Source: UBA11400 sp964473555 | GTDB taxonomy: Bacteria > Bacteroidota > Rhodothermia > Balneolales > HLUCCA01 | Direction of reading: 5' to 3' | Length of the DNA: 64,000 nt | Assembly: GCA_964473555.1 (NCBI GenBank) | Contig: CAYYPL010000002.1 | Span: 1 to 64,000, forward strand | Shown: positions 40,985 through 49,788 of the stretch, piece by piece | Position numbering within the stretch: the stretch's first letter is position 1 | Layout of the letters: every line of letters starts with the position of its first letter | The notes under the pieces: generated by a model | What the model saw: only the letters and a program-made list of their open reading frames with translations | What the model was told of the DNA's origin: nothing | Database searches by the model: none | Position numbers and translations under genes: made by a program

Positions 40985-42106
40985 TTATCCAATATGTACA
41001 ATCTCAGAGAAAGCATTCACGAATCGTGACCAGGATAGCTCTTTTCGGTAAGCCTCAACATGACGTCTCATAATTCCAAGATCCGCTTCCGTTGACATAT
41101 AGACCAATTCCCGAGCTAATGATACCGCATTGCCCGGTTCAGCAATGCGTCCGGTTTCGTCTTGTCGAACTAACTCAGTTAGTCCAGGTAAATCGGTGAC
41201 CAATGCCGGCAAGTTGAAGTTCAATGCATTTGACAGAACTCCACTTTGGCTGGCTGAACGATATGGAAGAACCATAATGTCACTGGCGGCCAGATAATTC
41301 GCAGCATCCTGGTCAGAAACATACCGATTCACAATTTCATAGTAAGGCAAATGCTCATCTTTAATTTTGCTCAATAGCTGCTGTGAATCGATATAAAACT
41401 CACCTACGATGAAGGGTCTGATGCGTGTTTTCTCAAGATGAATCAAATTCAACGCATCTATGAGCACGTCAAGTCCCTTATAAGAACGTACCAGTCCAAA
41501 GAATAAAACCGCAACTTCACCAGGTTGTATTCCCAGACGTTTTCTAATTGATCCACGGTCTTCGGTTGGCCAGGACTGTTCATACACAGGATGAAACAAT
41601 CGGTGTGGGCGCTCTCCCGACATCAGTCCAACATATTCCTGATGCGTTTGTTCTGAAAGAACAATCGGAGTATCTGTCAATGTTAACAGACGGCGTGTAA
41701 GTACTTGCTGCATCGGGAAATGCTCATGGGGAAGCACGTTGTGAAGGATACCAGCCGTGTAAACCTGTGGATTTCGTGTTTTGATCTCCTTGAGGATACT
41801 AATTTGAGAAGCCGTGAAAAAAGGATGCCAATGCGAATACAGATAGACCTGGGTTTCGGCATGGATCATTCGCCGGTAAGCAGACTTCCAATTGAACGGA
41901 TTGTACGCGTGTAGCGTGGGATGCGCATAAGGTTCGTCACTTTCCTCCAGGAACTGAGATGTTCCCGGAAAAAGTAACGGTGGGTACAATTTCTTGTAGT
42001 TGAATGCTCTGACGGGATAACGCTCAGATAGCGCTTGGTAAAGATGGTCGCTAAACTTGGATATCCCGCCGCGGTACGACGGAAACACACTTTGAAACGC
42101 TATCAC
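40985..42106 (-). CDS. Family 4 glycosyltransferase
   Basis: 373 residues from GTG 42106. GT-B layout: N-terminal FPSYRGGISKFSDHLYQ (the glycine-rich acceptor loop), donor-side domain VLFFGLVRSYKGLDVLIDAL near residue 208, YLAASDIMVLPYRSASQSGVLSNAL near 290 with the E-x7-E-like region replaced by S-Q-S-G, and LVTDLPGLTELV. Acts in polysaccharide or glycolipid assembly; sugar unknown. It starts 12 bp after the clpC stop on the same strand. Confidence 0.9.
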   Translation of the reverse strand: MIAFQSVFPSYRGGISKFSDHLYQALSERYPVRAFNYKKLYPPLLFPGTSQFLEESDEPYAHPTLHAYNPFNWKSAYRRMIHAETQVYLYSHWHPFFTASQISILKEIKTRNPQVYTAGILHNVLPHEHFPMQQVLTRRLLTLTDTPIVLSEQTHQEYVGLMSGERPHRLFHPVYEQSWPTEDRGSIRKRLGIQPGEVAVLFFGLVRSYKGLDVLIDALNLIHLEKTRIRPFIVGEFYIDSQQLLSKIKDEHLPYYEIVNRYVSDQDAANYLAASDIMVLPYRSASQSGVLSNALNFNLPALVTDLPGLTELVRQDETGRIAEPGNAVSLARELVYMSTEADLGIMRRHVEAYRKELSWSRFVNAFSEIVHIG

Positions 42107-42118
42107 GGTATACTTCCG

Positions 42119-44674
42119 TTAGCTTTTGGCTTCTTCAGACTTTTTGCTTGAATCCGATTTTCCGGTTGACTCAGGACTTTTCCACTCGAATGCGAGTCCG
42201 TCACGGGCACCGTTCATTTTGACTTTGATGGTTGAGTTTTCAACCCGTTCGTTACCCAGTAGCTCCTCGGCAAGCGGATCTTCCACATATTTTTGTATTG
42301 CTCGACGCAACGGTCGAGCTCCATACTTCTGGTCAAATCCTTTTTCAGCCAAAAACTCTTTAGCACCTTTGGTCATATCAATATCGTACCCAAGATCTTT
42401 GATCCGCTTGAACAGTTCATCGGCCATGTTATCGATGATCTTGAATATGTCGTCTTTCTCCAGAGGCTTGAACACGATCACATCATCTACACGGTTCAGG
42501 AATTCCGGGTTGAATACACGTCGAAGCGCATCCTGAATCACTGATTTCATCTTGGCGTAATCAAATGTAGAGTCGGATGGAGCAAATCCAATGCCCTGAC
42601 CCATATTTTTGATATCCCGTGCCCCAATATTGGATGTCATAATGATAATGGTGTTGCGGAAGTCAACTTTGCGTCCAAGACTATCGGTTAAAACTCCATC
42701 ATCGAGTACCTGAAGTAACAGGTTGAACACATCCGGGTGTGCCTTTTCGATTTCATCCAATAAGACCACACTGTAGGGTTTACGACGTACTTTCTCGGTC
42801 AGTATTCCGCCTTCCTCATATCCGACGTATCCCGGAGGAGCTCCTACAAGTCGTGAAACGGAGAATTTCTCCATATACTCACTCATGTCAATGCGGATTA
42901 ATGCATCATCTACATCAAACAAATATTTGGCCATAACTTTGGCCAGCTCGGTTTTACCCACACCGGTCGGACCAAGGAAAATGAAGGACCCGATTGGACG
43001 TTGCGGGTCTTTGAGTCCGGCGCGTGTGCGCTGAATGGCCTTTGAAAGTTTGATGATGGCTTCTTCCTGCCCAATAACCTTTCCAGAAAGTTCCTGGGTC
43101 ATCTTGAGTAGCTTTTTGCCCTCATTCTGAGCGATTTTGTTTACCGGAATGCCGGTCATCATGGCAACAACGCGTGCCACATCATCTTCAGTTACATCAA
43201 ATACAATCTCTTCGCTTTCTTTTTCCCATTCACGCTGAGCCAGTTCCAGCTCATCGATGAGGCGTTTTTCGCGGTCACGTAACCGTGCAGCGTCCTCGAA
43301 ACGTTGTTTCTTGACCATTGCGTTTTTCTCAGCGCTGGTGGTCTCAATTTCTTCTTCGAGCTTGATAATATGCGGCGGTACAGTGATGTTCGATAAGTGC
43401 ACCCGGGCACCGGACTCATCCAAGGCATCAATGGCTTTGTCGGGCAGAAATCTGTCGGTGATATAACGATCTGTAAGCTTTACACAACCCAAAATTGCTT
43501 CATCAGAGTAGCGCACACTGTGATGTTTCTCGTACTTGGATTTGATTCGGTTCAGGATCTCGATCGTTTCCTCGGGAGTTGTTGGATCGATCATGATTTT
43601 CTGGAAACGTCGTTCCAGAGCGCCGTCTTTTTCGATAAACTGGCGGTATTCATTCAGCGTTGTTGCTCCAATTGCCTGCACCTCTCCACGGGCAAGGGCT
43701 GGTTTGAGCATGTTCGAAGCATCCAGGGATCCGCTGGCACCACCTGCACCGACTATGGTATGAAGCTCATCGATAAACAGAATCACGTTTGGAGTTTTCT
43801 CCAACTCGTTCATAACCGCTTTCATGCGTTCTTCAAATTGTCCACGATATTTGGTTCCAGCAACGAGTGCGGCCAGATCCAGGGCAATGACACGCTTGTC
43901 GTACAGCACGCGGGAGACTTTTCGTTTGATAATCCGTAAGGCAAGTCCTTCGGCAATCGCCGTTTTTCCGACACCAGGTTCTCCGATTAGCACCGGATTA
44001 TTCTTTTTACGTCGACTCAGAATCTGAGCAACACGTTCAATTTCTTTTTCACGGCCTACGATTGGATCCAGTTTACCCTCTTCGGCAAGTTTGGTCAGAT
44101 CCCGGCCAAAATTATCTAATACCGGAGTTTTAGTTTTTTCCATTTTCTTCTCCCTCGGACTTGATGTCGATGCTTTGATTCCCGTTGCACTGGTTTCGAT
44201 CTCTTCGGTGTCGACTACCGGTTCTTCCTGCGATGGTTTACCCGATATGATCATATCGAGTTCCTCCCGTACGCTGTCGTAACTTACATTGAACTGTTGT
44301 AAGATCTGTGCAGCGATATTCTCATCATCTCTGAGCAACGATAACAACAGATGTTCGGTCCCAATGGTGTCGCTTTTGTACAGTTTTGCCTCCAGATAGG
44401 TAATCCGAAGTACCTTTTCGGCTTGCTTGGTCAACGGAATGTTTCCCACCGTAACCGCACCTCCGGTACCACGAACCGTATCTTCGATGTTCTTTTTGAG
44501 CTTTTGGAGATCACAATTGAGGTTTTTTAGGATTCGAATTGCGATTCCATCTCCCAGGCGAATGATGCCCAAAATCAGATGCTCGGTGCCAATATAATCG
44601 TGTCCCAACCGAAGTGCTTCCTCACGGCTGAATTGGATGACATCACGCACACGATTTGAAAAATTTCCGTCCAT
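42119..44674 (-). CDS. clpC: Clp protease ATPase subunit ClpC
   Basis: 851 residues. Two N-terminal Clp_N repeats (RDVIQFSREEALRLGHDYIGTEH and KLYKSDTIGTEHLLLSLL), two AAA+ modules with Walker A GEPGVGKTAI near residue 216 and GPTGVGKTEL near 548, Walker B LFIDELHT near 285 and VLLDEIEKAH near 622, and a middle UVR-like region (KNAMVKKQRFEDAARLRDREKRL near 425) characteristic of ClpC rather than ClpA or ClpB. It unfolds substrates and feeds ClpP; a ClpP-contact loop is not obvious by eye. The acidic/serine-rich tail is variable. Confidence 0.95.
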   Translation of the reverse strand: MDGNFSNRVRDVIQFSREEALRLGHDYIGTEHLILGIIRLGDGIAIRILKNLNCDLQKLKKNIEDTVRGTGGAVTVGNIPLTKQAEKVLRITYLEAKLYKSDTIGTEHLLLSLLRDDENIAAQILQQFNVSYDSVREELDMIISGKPSQEEPVVDTEEIETSATGIKASTSSPREKKMEKTKTPVLDNFGRDLTKLAEEGKLDPIVGREKEIERVAQILSRRKKNNPVLIGEPGVGKTAIAEGLALRIIKRKVSRVLYDKRVIALDLAALVAGTKYRGQFEERMKAVMNELEKTPNVILFIDELHTIVGAGGASGSLDASNMLKPALARGEVQAIGATTLNEYRQFIEKDGALERRFQKIMIDPTTPEETIEILNRIKSKYEKHHSVRYSDEAILGCVKLTDRYITDRFLPDKAIDALDESGARVHLSNITVPPHIIKLEEEIETTSAEKNAMVKKQRFEDAARLRDREKRLIDELELAQREWEKESEEIVFDVTEDDVARVVAMMTGIPVNKIAQNEGKKLLKMTQELSGKVIGQEEAIIKLSKAIQRTRAGLKDPQRPIGSFIFLGPTGVGKTELAKVMAKYLFDVDDALIRIDMSEYMEKFSVSRLVGAPPGYVGYEEGGILTEKVRRKPYSVVLLDEIEKAHPDVFNLLLQVLDDGVLTDSLGRKVDFRNTIIIMTSNIGARDIKNMGQGIGFAPSDSTFDYAKMKSVIQDALRRVFNPEFLNRVDDVIVFKPLEKDDIFKIIDNMADELFKRIKDLGYDIDMTKGAKEFLAEKGFDQKYGARPLRRAIQKYVEDPLAEELLGNERVENSTIKVKMNGARDGLAFEWKSPESTGKSDSSKKSEEAKS

Positions 44675-44771
44675 GAGTTCCTGTTGGTTTTAACCTATTT
44701 AATTGGTTAAAACGATTGAAATGATGCATTAGTTCACGTATGACCCAAAGTATAACGGGAATCGTGAAAAA

Positions 44772-44827
44772 ACAATTATAATTTCAGGTAGCATGCGCAA
44801 ACGCTAGCCACCTGAAATTATAATTGT
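44772..44827. terminator. Long perfect inverted repeat upstream of clpC
   Basis: 18-bp perfect arms (ACAATTATAATTTCAGGT and its complement) around a 20-base loop that itself contains GCG-CAAA-CGC. A run of A precedes it on the plus strand (T run on the minus strand), so on the minus strand it reads as an intrinsic terminator for gpmI transcription. Heptad units begin right after it at 44826. Confidence 0.75.
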
Positions 44828-44975
44828 GTAAACTGAAAACGGTTAACAGTAAACGGCCCATCCAATTTTGCACAATTAGCAGAAGGCTCTGCTAACAAGT
44901 AGATTATCAAATGGAAAATGTGTTGTGAGTTGGGATTCGAAGGGCGGTTTACCGTTTTCTGTTTACTGTTTTGAA
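44826..44975. repeat. Inverted pair of short heptad arrays
   Basis: Plus-strand units GTGTAAA, CTGAAAA, CGGTTAA, CAGTAAA (44826-44853). After about 94 bp without a gene, minus-strand units CAGTAAA, CAGAAAA, CGGTAAA occupy 44948-44968. The right arm runs directly into the gpmI 3' hairpin. Confidence 0.82.
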
Positions 44976-44994
44976 TCGCTCCGCGATTCAAAAC
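44968..44994 (-). terminator. Perfect hairpin spanning the gpmI stop codon
   Basis: 12-bp perfect arms (GTTTTGAATCGC and complement) with a GGA loop on the minus strand, a GNA triloop containing GCGGAGC. The gpmI TGA (44990-44988) lies in its 5' arm. The same GCGGAGC hairpin core occurs at 171-177. Confidence 0.75.
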
Positions 44995-46499
44995 AACGCT
45001 TTGCCCGTCATTTCGGGTGGCTGGGCGATACCCATAATTTTTAGAAGGGTGGGAGCGACATCAGCAAGAATGCCGTGGTCGGGAGTTGGATTGCCAGGGT
45101 GTCCGGCAATTACCAGTGGCACTTTAGCCAGAGTGTGTGCCGTGTGAGGAGATCCATCCGGCTGCACCATCATATCTGCGTTGCCGTGATCCGCAATAAC
45201 AACTACGGTGTACCCATTATTGATAGCGGTAGTCACGGTCTTTTCCATACACGTATCGATGGCTTCGATGGCAGCCACAGCAGCCGACATTATTCCACTG
45301 TGCCCAACCATATCCGGATTAGCATAATTCAACACTACCAGATCATACTCTTGGGTACTTAAAGCCACACATAGCTTATCGGTCACTTCGAAGGCGCTCA
45401 TCTCTGGCTGAAGATCGTAGGTCGCCACTTTGGGTGAAGCTACCAACATGCGTTCTTCGCCAGCGTTCGGAGTTTCTATGCCACCGTTGAAAAAGTAAGT
45501 AACATGTGGATACTTCTCGGTTTCGGCAATACGAAGCTGCTTTTTACCTGCCTGACTCACAACTTCTCCAAGTGTGTTCGTCATTGGAACCGGTTTGAAA
45601 ACGATTTCTACGTGATTGAATGTGGCATCATACTGCGTGAAGCAGTAGTAATGAAGATGTAGCAGTTCACGATTGAAGGAGTCAAAATCGGGTTCTGTCA
45701 ATGCGCGTGTTATTTCGCGGGCACGGTCGCCACGGAAATTAAAAAATAGCACTGTATCGTCTTTACCGATACGAGTAGACTTAAAATCAGATCCAACTAC
45801 GTGTGGCTCTATAAATTCGTCGGTCTTTTGAGCCGAGTAAGACTGCTCAAATACCTCTTTGGCTGATCCAGCCTGTGTTCCGGTACCATCAGTCAAAAGT
45901 CGGTATGCTTTTTCGACCCGTTCCCACCGATTGTCGCGATCCATCGCAAAATAACGCCCGACAACAGATACGATTCGCCCCACGCCGATTTCTGTGGCTT
46001 TTTGTTCGAATTCCGACAGATAACGGATTCCTGAATCTGGATTCGTGTCGCGTCCATCTGTAAAAGCATGGATATAAACTTCTGTAAGACCTTGCTGCTT
46101 GCAAAGTTCCAACAGTGCATACAGATGATTTACGTGTGAATGAACCCCACCATCGGAAAAAAGTCCCATCAAGTGGATGCGTCCAGACTTCTTGGCGTTC
46201 TGGATCGCATCGAGAAGGGTAGCATCCCGGAAAAACTCTTGATCCCTAATGGATTTGTCAATACGCGAGAGTTCCTGCCAAACGATACGTCCGGCTCCAA
46301 TATTCAGGTGTCCCACCTCAGAATTACCGAACTGGCCGTCGGGCAAGCCTACAAACTCGCCGTCGGCTCTGAGCCAGGACTTGGGGTTAGAAGAGAAAAG
46401 CTGGTCGAGAAACGGTTTTTTGGCTTGGTCTATGGCGCTGACGGAAGGATCTTCACTAATCCCGTAACCGTCGAGAATAACCAACAGAGCTTTGCTCAT
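44988..46499 (-). CDS. gpmI: 2,3-bisphosphoglycerate-independent phosphoglycerate mutase
   Basis: 503 residues, the typical size. Glycolytic interconversion of 3- and 2-phosphoglycerate with two manganese ions. Catalytic serine in GQFGNSEVGHLNIGAG near residue 61; metal sites VILDGYG at the N-terminus, FTDGRDT near 145, NYANPDMVGHSG near 393 and VIADHGNADMM near 437. It begins 11 bp after rpsT on the same strand. Confidence 0.97.
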   Translation of the reverse strand: MSKALLVILDGYGISEDPSVSAIDQAKKPFLDQLFSSNPKSWLRADGEFVGLPDGQFGNSEVGHLNIGAGRIVWQELSRIDKSIRDQEFFRDATLLDAIQNAKKSGRIHLMGLFSDGGVHSHVNHLYALLELCKQQGLTEVYIHAFTDGRDTNPDSGIRYLSEFEQKATEIGVGRIVSVVGRYFAMDRDNRWERVEKAYRLLTDGTGTQAGSAKEVFEQSYSAQKTDEFIEPHVVGSDFKSTRIGKDDTVLFFNFRGDRAREITRALTEPDFDSFNRELLHLHYYCFTQYDATFNHVEIVFKPVPMTNTLGEVVSQAGKKQLRIAETEKYPHVTYFFNGGIETPNAGEERMLVASPKVATYDLQPEMSAFEVTDKLCVALSTQEYDLVVLNYANPDMVGHSGIMSAAVAAIEAIDTCMEKTVTTAINNGYTVVVIADHGNADMMVQPDGSPHTAHTLAKVPLVIAGHPGNPTPDHGILADVAPTLLKIMGIAQPPEMTGKALF

Positions 46500-46509
46500 A
46501 ACCGAGGTG

Positions 46510-46764
46510 TTACTGCAGACCGTTTACGTATCGAACCAGAGTAGACTTTTTGTTGGCAGCGTTGTTTTTGTGAACAATTCCTTTGACAGCCATACGATCC
46601 AGGTAGGAGACCGCACTTTTGAGGTTGGTTTCGGCCGTGGTTTTGTCGGTGCTTTTGAGAACGTTCTTGACCAATGTTCTCATCTTAGAACGCAATGCAC
46701 GGTTGTGAATACGTCTTTTGGCGTCTTGCCGAACTCGTTTTACTGATGATTTATGCTGTGGCAT
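46510..46764 (-). CDS. rpsT: 30S ribosomal protein S20
   Basis: 84 residues from ATG 46764; an upstream in-frame ATG would add an unlikely hydrophobic extension. MPQHKSSVKRVRQDAKRR at the start, then MRTLVKNVLKS and KGIVHKNNAANKKSTL, the typical S20 helices that bind 16S rRNA. Divergent from cmk. Confidence 0.96.
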   Translation of the reverse strand: MPQHKSSVKRVRQDAKRRIHNRALRSKMRTLVKNVLKSTDKTTAETNLKSAVSYLDRMAVKGIVHKNNAANKKSTLVRYVNGLQ

Positions 46765-46907
46765 ATAGATGTAGAATACAAAATGGGTGCTTAAAAATTT
46801 CGTAGACCACAAAATTAAGACATACTTGTTTCAGAAACAAGAAAATATTTGATAATTAATCCCAAAGTCTATAATATGTGGGACTTTGACACAAAATATT
46901 CATTGGC

Positions 46908-47552
46908 ATGATTGTGGTGATAGACGGTCCGGCTGGATCCGGTAAAAGTTCAACGGCTAAAGCGGTAGCTCAACGCTGCGGACTCCATTACCTCGACTCC
47001 GGTGCCTTTTACCGTGCGGTTACCTTGGTCTACCTGAATAACCAGTGTCAGCGTGAAGCGTTCTTTGATGCTCTTGAACAAGTTGATATGCGTGTTTCGT
47101 ATCATGATGGACATTTCTCGGTGTCGTTGAATGGCACTGATGTAACCCGGAACATCCGTGAACAGTTTGTTTCCGAAAAGGTGAGTGAAGTGGCAGCAAT
47201 GCCCAAGGCTCGTGAATTCGTAAACAAATTACTACGCGATTTCGTGAAATCGGGCAACTTCATAGCCGATGGCAGAGATCTTGGTACGGTAGTCTTTCCC
47301 GATGCCGACCATAAATTCTACTTAACGGCCGATATCCAAAAACGTGCAACGCGTAGGCTGCTGGAAATGCAGCAACATGGTATGGATGCCGACATTGATG
47401 AAATCGTCAGCAATCTGCAATCGCGAGATCATCTGGATTCGACCCGCGAGGTCGCTCCACTTCGAAAAGCAGATAACGCTATTGAAATCGACACCAGTTC
47501 GGTAAGCTTTGATGAACAAGTCCAACAGATTGTGGATCGGATCAGTCACTGA
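46908..47552 (+). CDS. cmk: Cytidylate kinase
   Basis: 214 residues. Phosphorylates CMP and dCMP. P-loop IDGPAGSGKSSTAK at residues 5-18, YLDSGAFYRAVT near 30, and ADGRDLGTVVFPDA near 122 are the CMP-kinase marks. The cmk-rpsA pairing seen here (104 bp apart) is widespread in bacteria. Confidence 0.97.
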   Translation: MIVVIDGPAGSGKSSTAKAVAQRCGLHYLDSGAFYRAVTLVYLNNQCQREAFFDALEQVDMRVSYHDGHFSVSLNGTDVTRNIREQFVSEKVSEVAAMPKAREFVNKLLRDFVKSGNFIADGRDLGTVVFPDADHKFYLTADIQKRATRRLLEMQQHGMDADIDEIVSNLQSRDHLDSTREVAPLRKADNAIEIDTSSVSFDEQVQQIVDRISH

Positions 47553-47656
47553 ATCACAGTAACTGATCGGGTTCATACCCGAAAGACAACCAATAACCCT
47601 AATCCCACGTGCAGTTTTTACGCCGTGCGTGTGGCTAACAAAAACAGGTACTATTA

Positions 47657-49711
47657 ATGACTGACGAGTTAAATAAAGAAACTCTACTAAACGAAGACGA
47701 TACCCATGTTGAACAACCTGTAGCTGAATCTACAGTGGAAACAACGGATGCAGCACCAGCTGCTGAAACAACTACTCTTGATGCGCCTGCCGAAGCTGTA
47801 ACCGAAGAAGTTACAACTGTTGAAGAAACCGAATCGACACCTGTTGCCGAGGAAAAAGTGGCGGCAAAAGAAGACAGTGCTTACACTCCTAAATCATACA
47901 ATGGTGAAATCAGTGAGCGCGTCTACACGCTTGCAGAGCTCCAGGAAGCATCCGAAGATTATACGAATGCCGAGTACAATGATCTTGTTAAAATGTACGA
48001 AGGCACCTTGAGCACCCTCAAGGAAAAAGACATTGTTAAAGGACGAATCGTCTCCAAAGACGACAAATATGTTATCGTTGACATCGGGTTCAAATCCGAA
48101 GGTATTGTACCGGTAAACGAATTCCGTAATGCAGATACGGTGGTTGCCGGTGACGAAGTTGAAGTATTTCTGGATCGAGTCGAAGATCGCGATGGACAAT
48201 TGGTATTGTCCCGCAAAAAAGCCGACACCCTACGTGTATGGCAAAAAATCGACGAAGCTCACAACAACCAAACTGTTATCGAAGGACTCATCAAGCGCCG
48301 TATCAAAGGTGGAATGGTGGTCGACATCTTCGGTATCGATGCCTTCTTGCCAGGCTCACAAATCGATGTTCGCCCAGTACGTGACTTCGATGCCTACGTG
48401 GGTAAAACGATGGAATTCATGGTTGTGAAACTGAATACTACCAGCGAAAATGTTGTTGTTTCTCACCGTGCACTGGTTGAAACCGACCTCGAAGAGCAAC
48501 GCGAAGAAATCCTGGCTACTATGGAATCCGGTCAGATTCTCGAAGGTACGGTCAAAAACATCACCGACTTCGGTGTGTTTATTGATCTTGGTGGCGTTGA
48601 CGGACTTCTGCACATCACAGACCTTTCATGGGGACGTGTCGAGCACCCATCCGAAATCGTTAAACTGGATCAACGTCTGAATGTGGTCGTTCTTGAGTTC
48701 GATAAAGATCGTAAACGTATCTCTCTCGGCTTGAAACAACTTCAACCACATCCGTGGGATAATATCGACGCCAAGTATCCCGAAGGAGCTAAAGTTCAAG
48801 GTAAAGTGGTCTCTATCGCAGATTACGGTGCCTTTATCGAGCTCGAAAAAGGCGTTGAAGGTCTTATCCACATTTCTGAAATGTCATGGACTCAGCACAT
48901 CAAGCATCCATCACAACTTGTTGAGAAGAATCAGGTTATCGAGTGTATCGTACTGAACATCAACAAAACAGAGAAGAAAGTTTCTCTGGGTGTGAAGCAG
49001 CTAGAGAACGATCCATGGAAAGAACTCGAAATGAAGTATCCATCCGGATCACGTCACAAGGGTATCGTTCGCAACCTGACTAATTTTGGCGTCTTCATTG
49101 AACTTGAGCCAGGAATCGATGGTCTGGTGCACGTATCTGACCTGAGTTGGACCGACAAAGTTACCCACCCAAGCGAAGTTGTCAGCAAAGGCGACGAACT
49201 CGAAGTAGTAATTTTGTCTATCGATTTCGACAATCGTCGTATTTCACTGGGACACAAGCAAATTGCTACTAATCCTTGGGAAGAATACGCGCGCAACTAC
49301 TACTCAGGAGCTAAAGTCGAAGGTGCTAAAGTGACCAAAATCACGGAAAAAGGTATCTTCCTCACACTTCCGCTGGGAGTTGAAGCGTTCATGCCGGCCC
49401 GTGAAGCAAAAATTGAAACCATCACTGAAAGCTACAAAGTCGACGAAGAACTGAATGTAGCCGTGACAGAATTCGACGAAGCTTCCCGTAATATTGTGGT
49501 CAGTGAGAAAGGTTTTGACGCTGAGTCCACTGTTAAAAAAGGCAAAGGTGGAAAAGGTAAAAAAGATGAAGCCGTAACCGGTGCTACCACTCTTGGTGAA
49601 ATGTCAGGACTTGAAGCGCTACGCGACAAGTTCAAACAGCAAGAGGCATCAGCCGAAGATAAACCAAAAGCCAAGGCTAAGAAAAAAGCTGACGAAGAGT
49701 CCGCTGAATAA
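47657..49711 (+). CDS. rpsA: 30S ribosomal protein S1
   Basis: 684 residues, longer than E. coli S1 because of an acidic, alanine/threonine-rich N-terminal extension of about 85 residues and a lysine-rich tail. Six S1 (OB-fold) repeats can be traced, starting near residues 132, 212, 297, 378, 465 and 553; the middle ones carry the clear DFGVFIDLGGVDGLLHITDLSW pattern (in parts). S1 brings mRNA to the ribosome, important where Shine-Dalgarno sequences are weak, as in this group. Followed by an intrinsic terminator. Confidence 0.96.
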   Translation: MTDELNKETLLNEDDTHVEQPVAESTVETTDAAPAAETTTLDAPAEAVTEEVTTVEETESTPVAEEKVAAKEDSAYTPKSYNGEISERVYTLAELQEASEDYTNAEYNDLVKMYEGTLSTLKEKDIVKGRIVSKDDKYVIVDIGFKSEGIVPVNEFRNADTVVAGDEVEVFLDRVEDRDGQLVLSRKKADTLRVWQKIDEAHNNQTVIEGLIKRRIKGGMVVDIFGIDAFLPGSQIDVRPVRDFDAYVGKTMEFMVVKLNTTSENVVVSHRALVETDLEEQREEILATMESGQILEGTVKNITDFGVFIDLGGVDGLLHITDLSWGRVEHPSEIVKLDQRLNVVVLEFDKDRKRISLGLKQLQPHPWDNIDAKYPEGAKVQGKVVSIADYGAFIELEKGVEGLIHISEMSWTQHIKHPSQLVEKNQVIECIVLNINKTEKKVSLGVKQLENDPWKELEMKYPSGSRHKGIVRNLTNFGVFIELEPGIDGLVHVSDLSWTDKVTHPSEVVSKGDELEVVILSIDFDNRRISLGHKQIATNPWEEYARNYYSGAKVEGAKVTKITEKGIFLTLPLGVEAFMPAREAKIETITESYKVDEELNVAVTEFDEASRNIVVSEKGFDAESTVKKGKGGKGKKDEAVTGATTLGEMSGLEALRDKFKQQEASAEDKPKAKAKKKADEESAE

Positions 49712-49740
49712 TCTTAACCACGTATTGGTTTGAAAATCTC

Positions 49741-49777
49741 AAAGGAGGAATGAACGTTTTTCATTCCTCCTTTTTTT
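49741..49777 (+). terminator. Intrinsic terminator of rpsA
   Basis: Perfect 14-bp arms (AAAGGAGGAATGAA and complement) with a 5-base loop, followed by T7. The nadA promoter-like element begins at its last T. Confidence 0.93.
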
Positions 49778-49784
49778 ATATTTG
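49777..49784 (+). promoter_or_regulatory. -7 promoter element of nadA
   Basis: TATATTTG matches the group's TAnnTTTG element exactly. It ends only four bases before the nadA ATG (49789), so transcription would begin at or next to the start codon: a probable leaderless mRNA. A -33 TTG is not obvious. Confidence 0.5.
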
Positions 49785-49788
49785 TACT

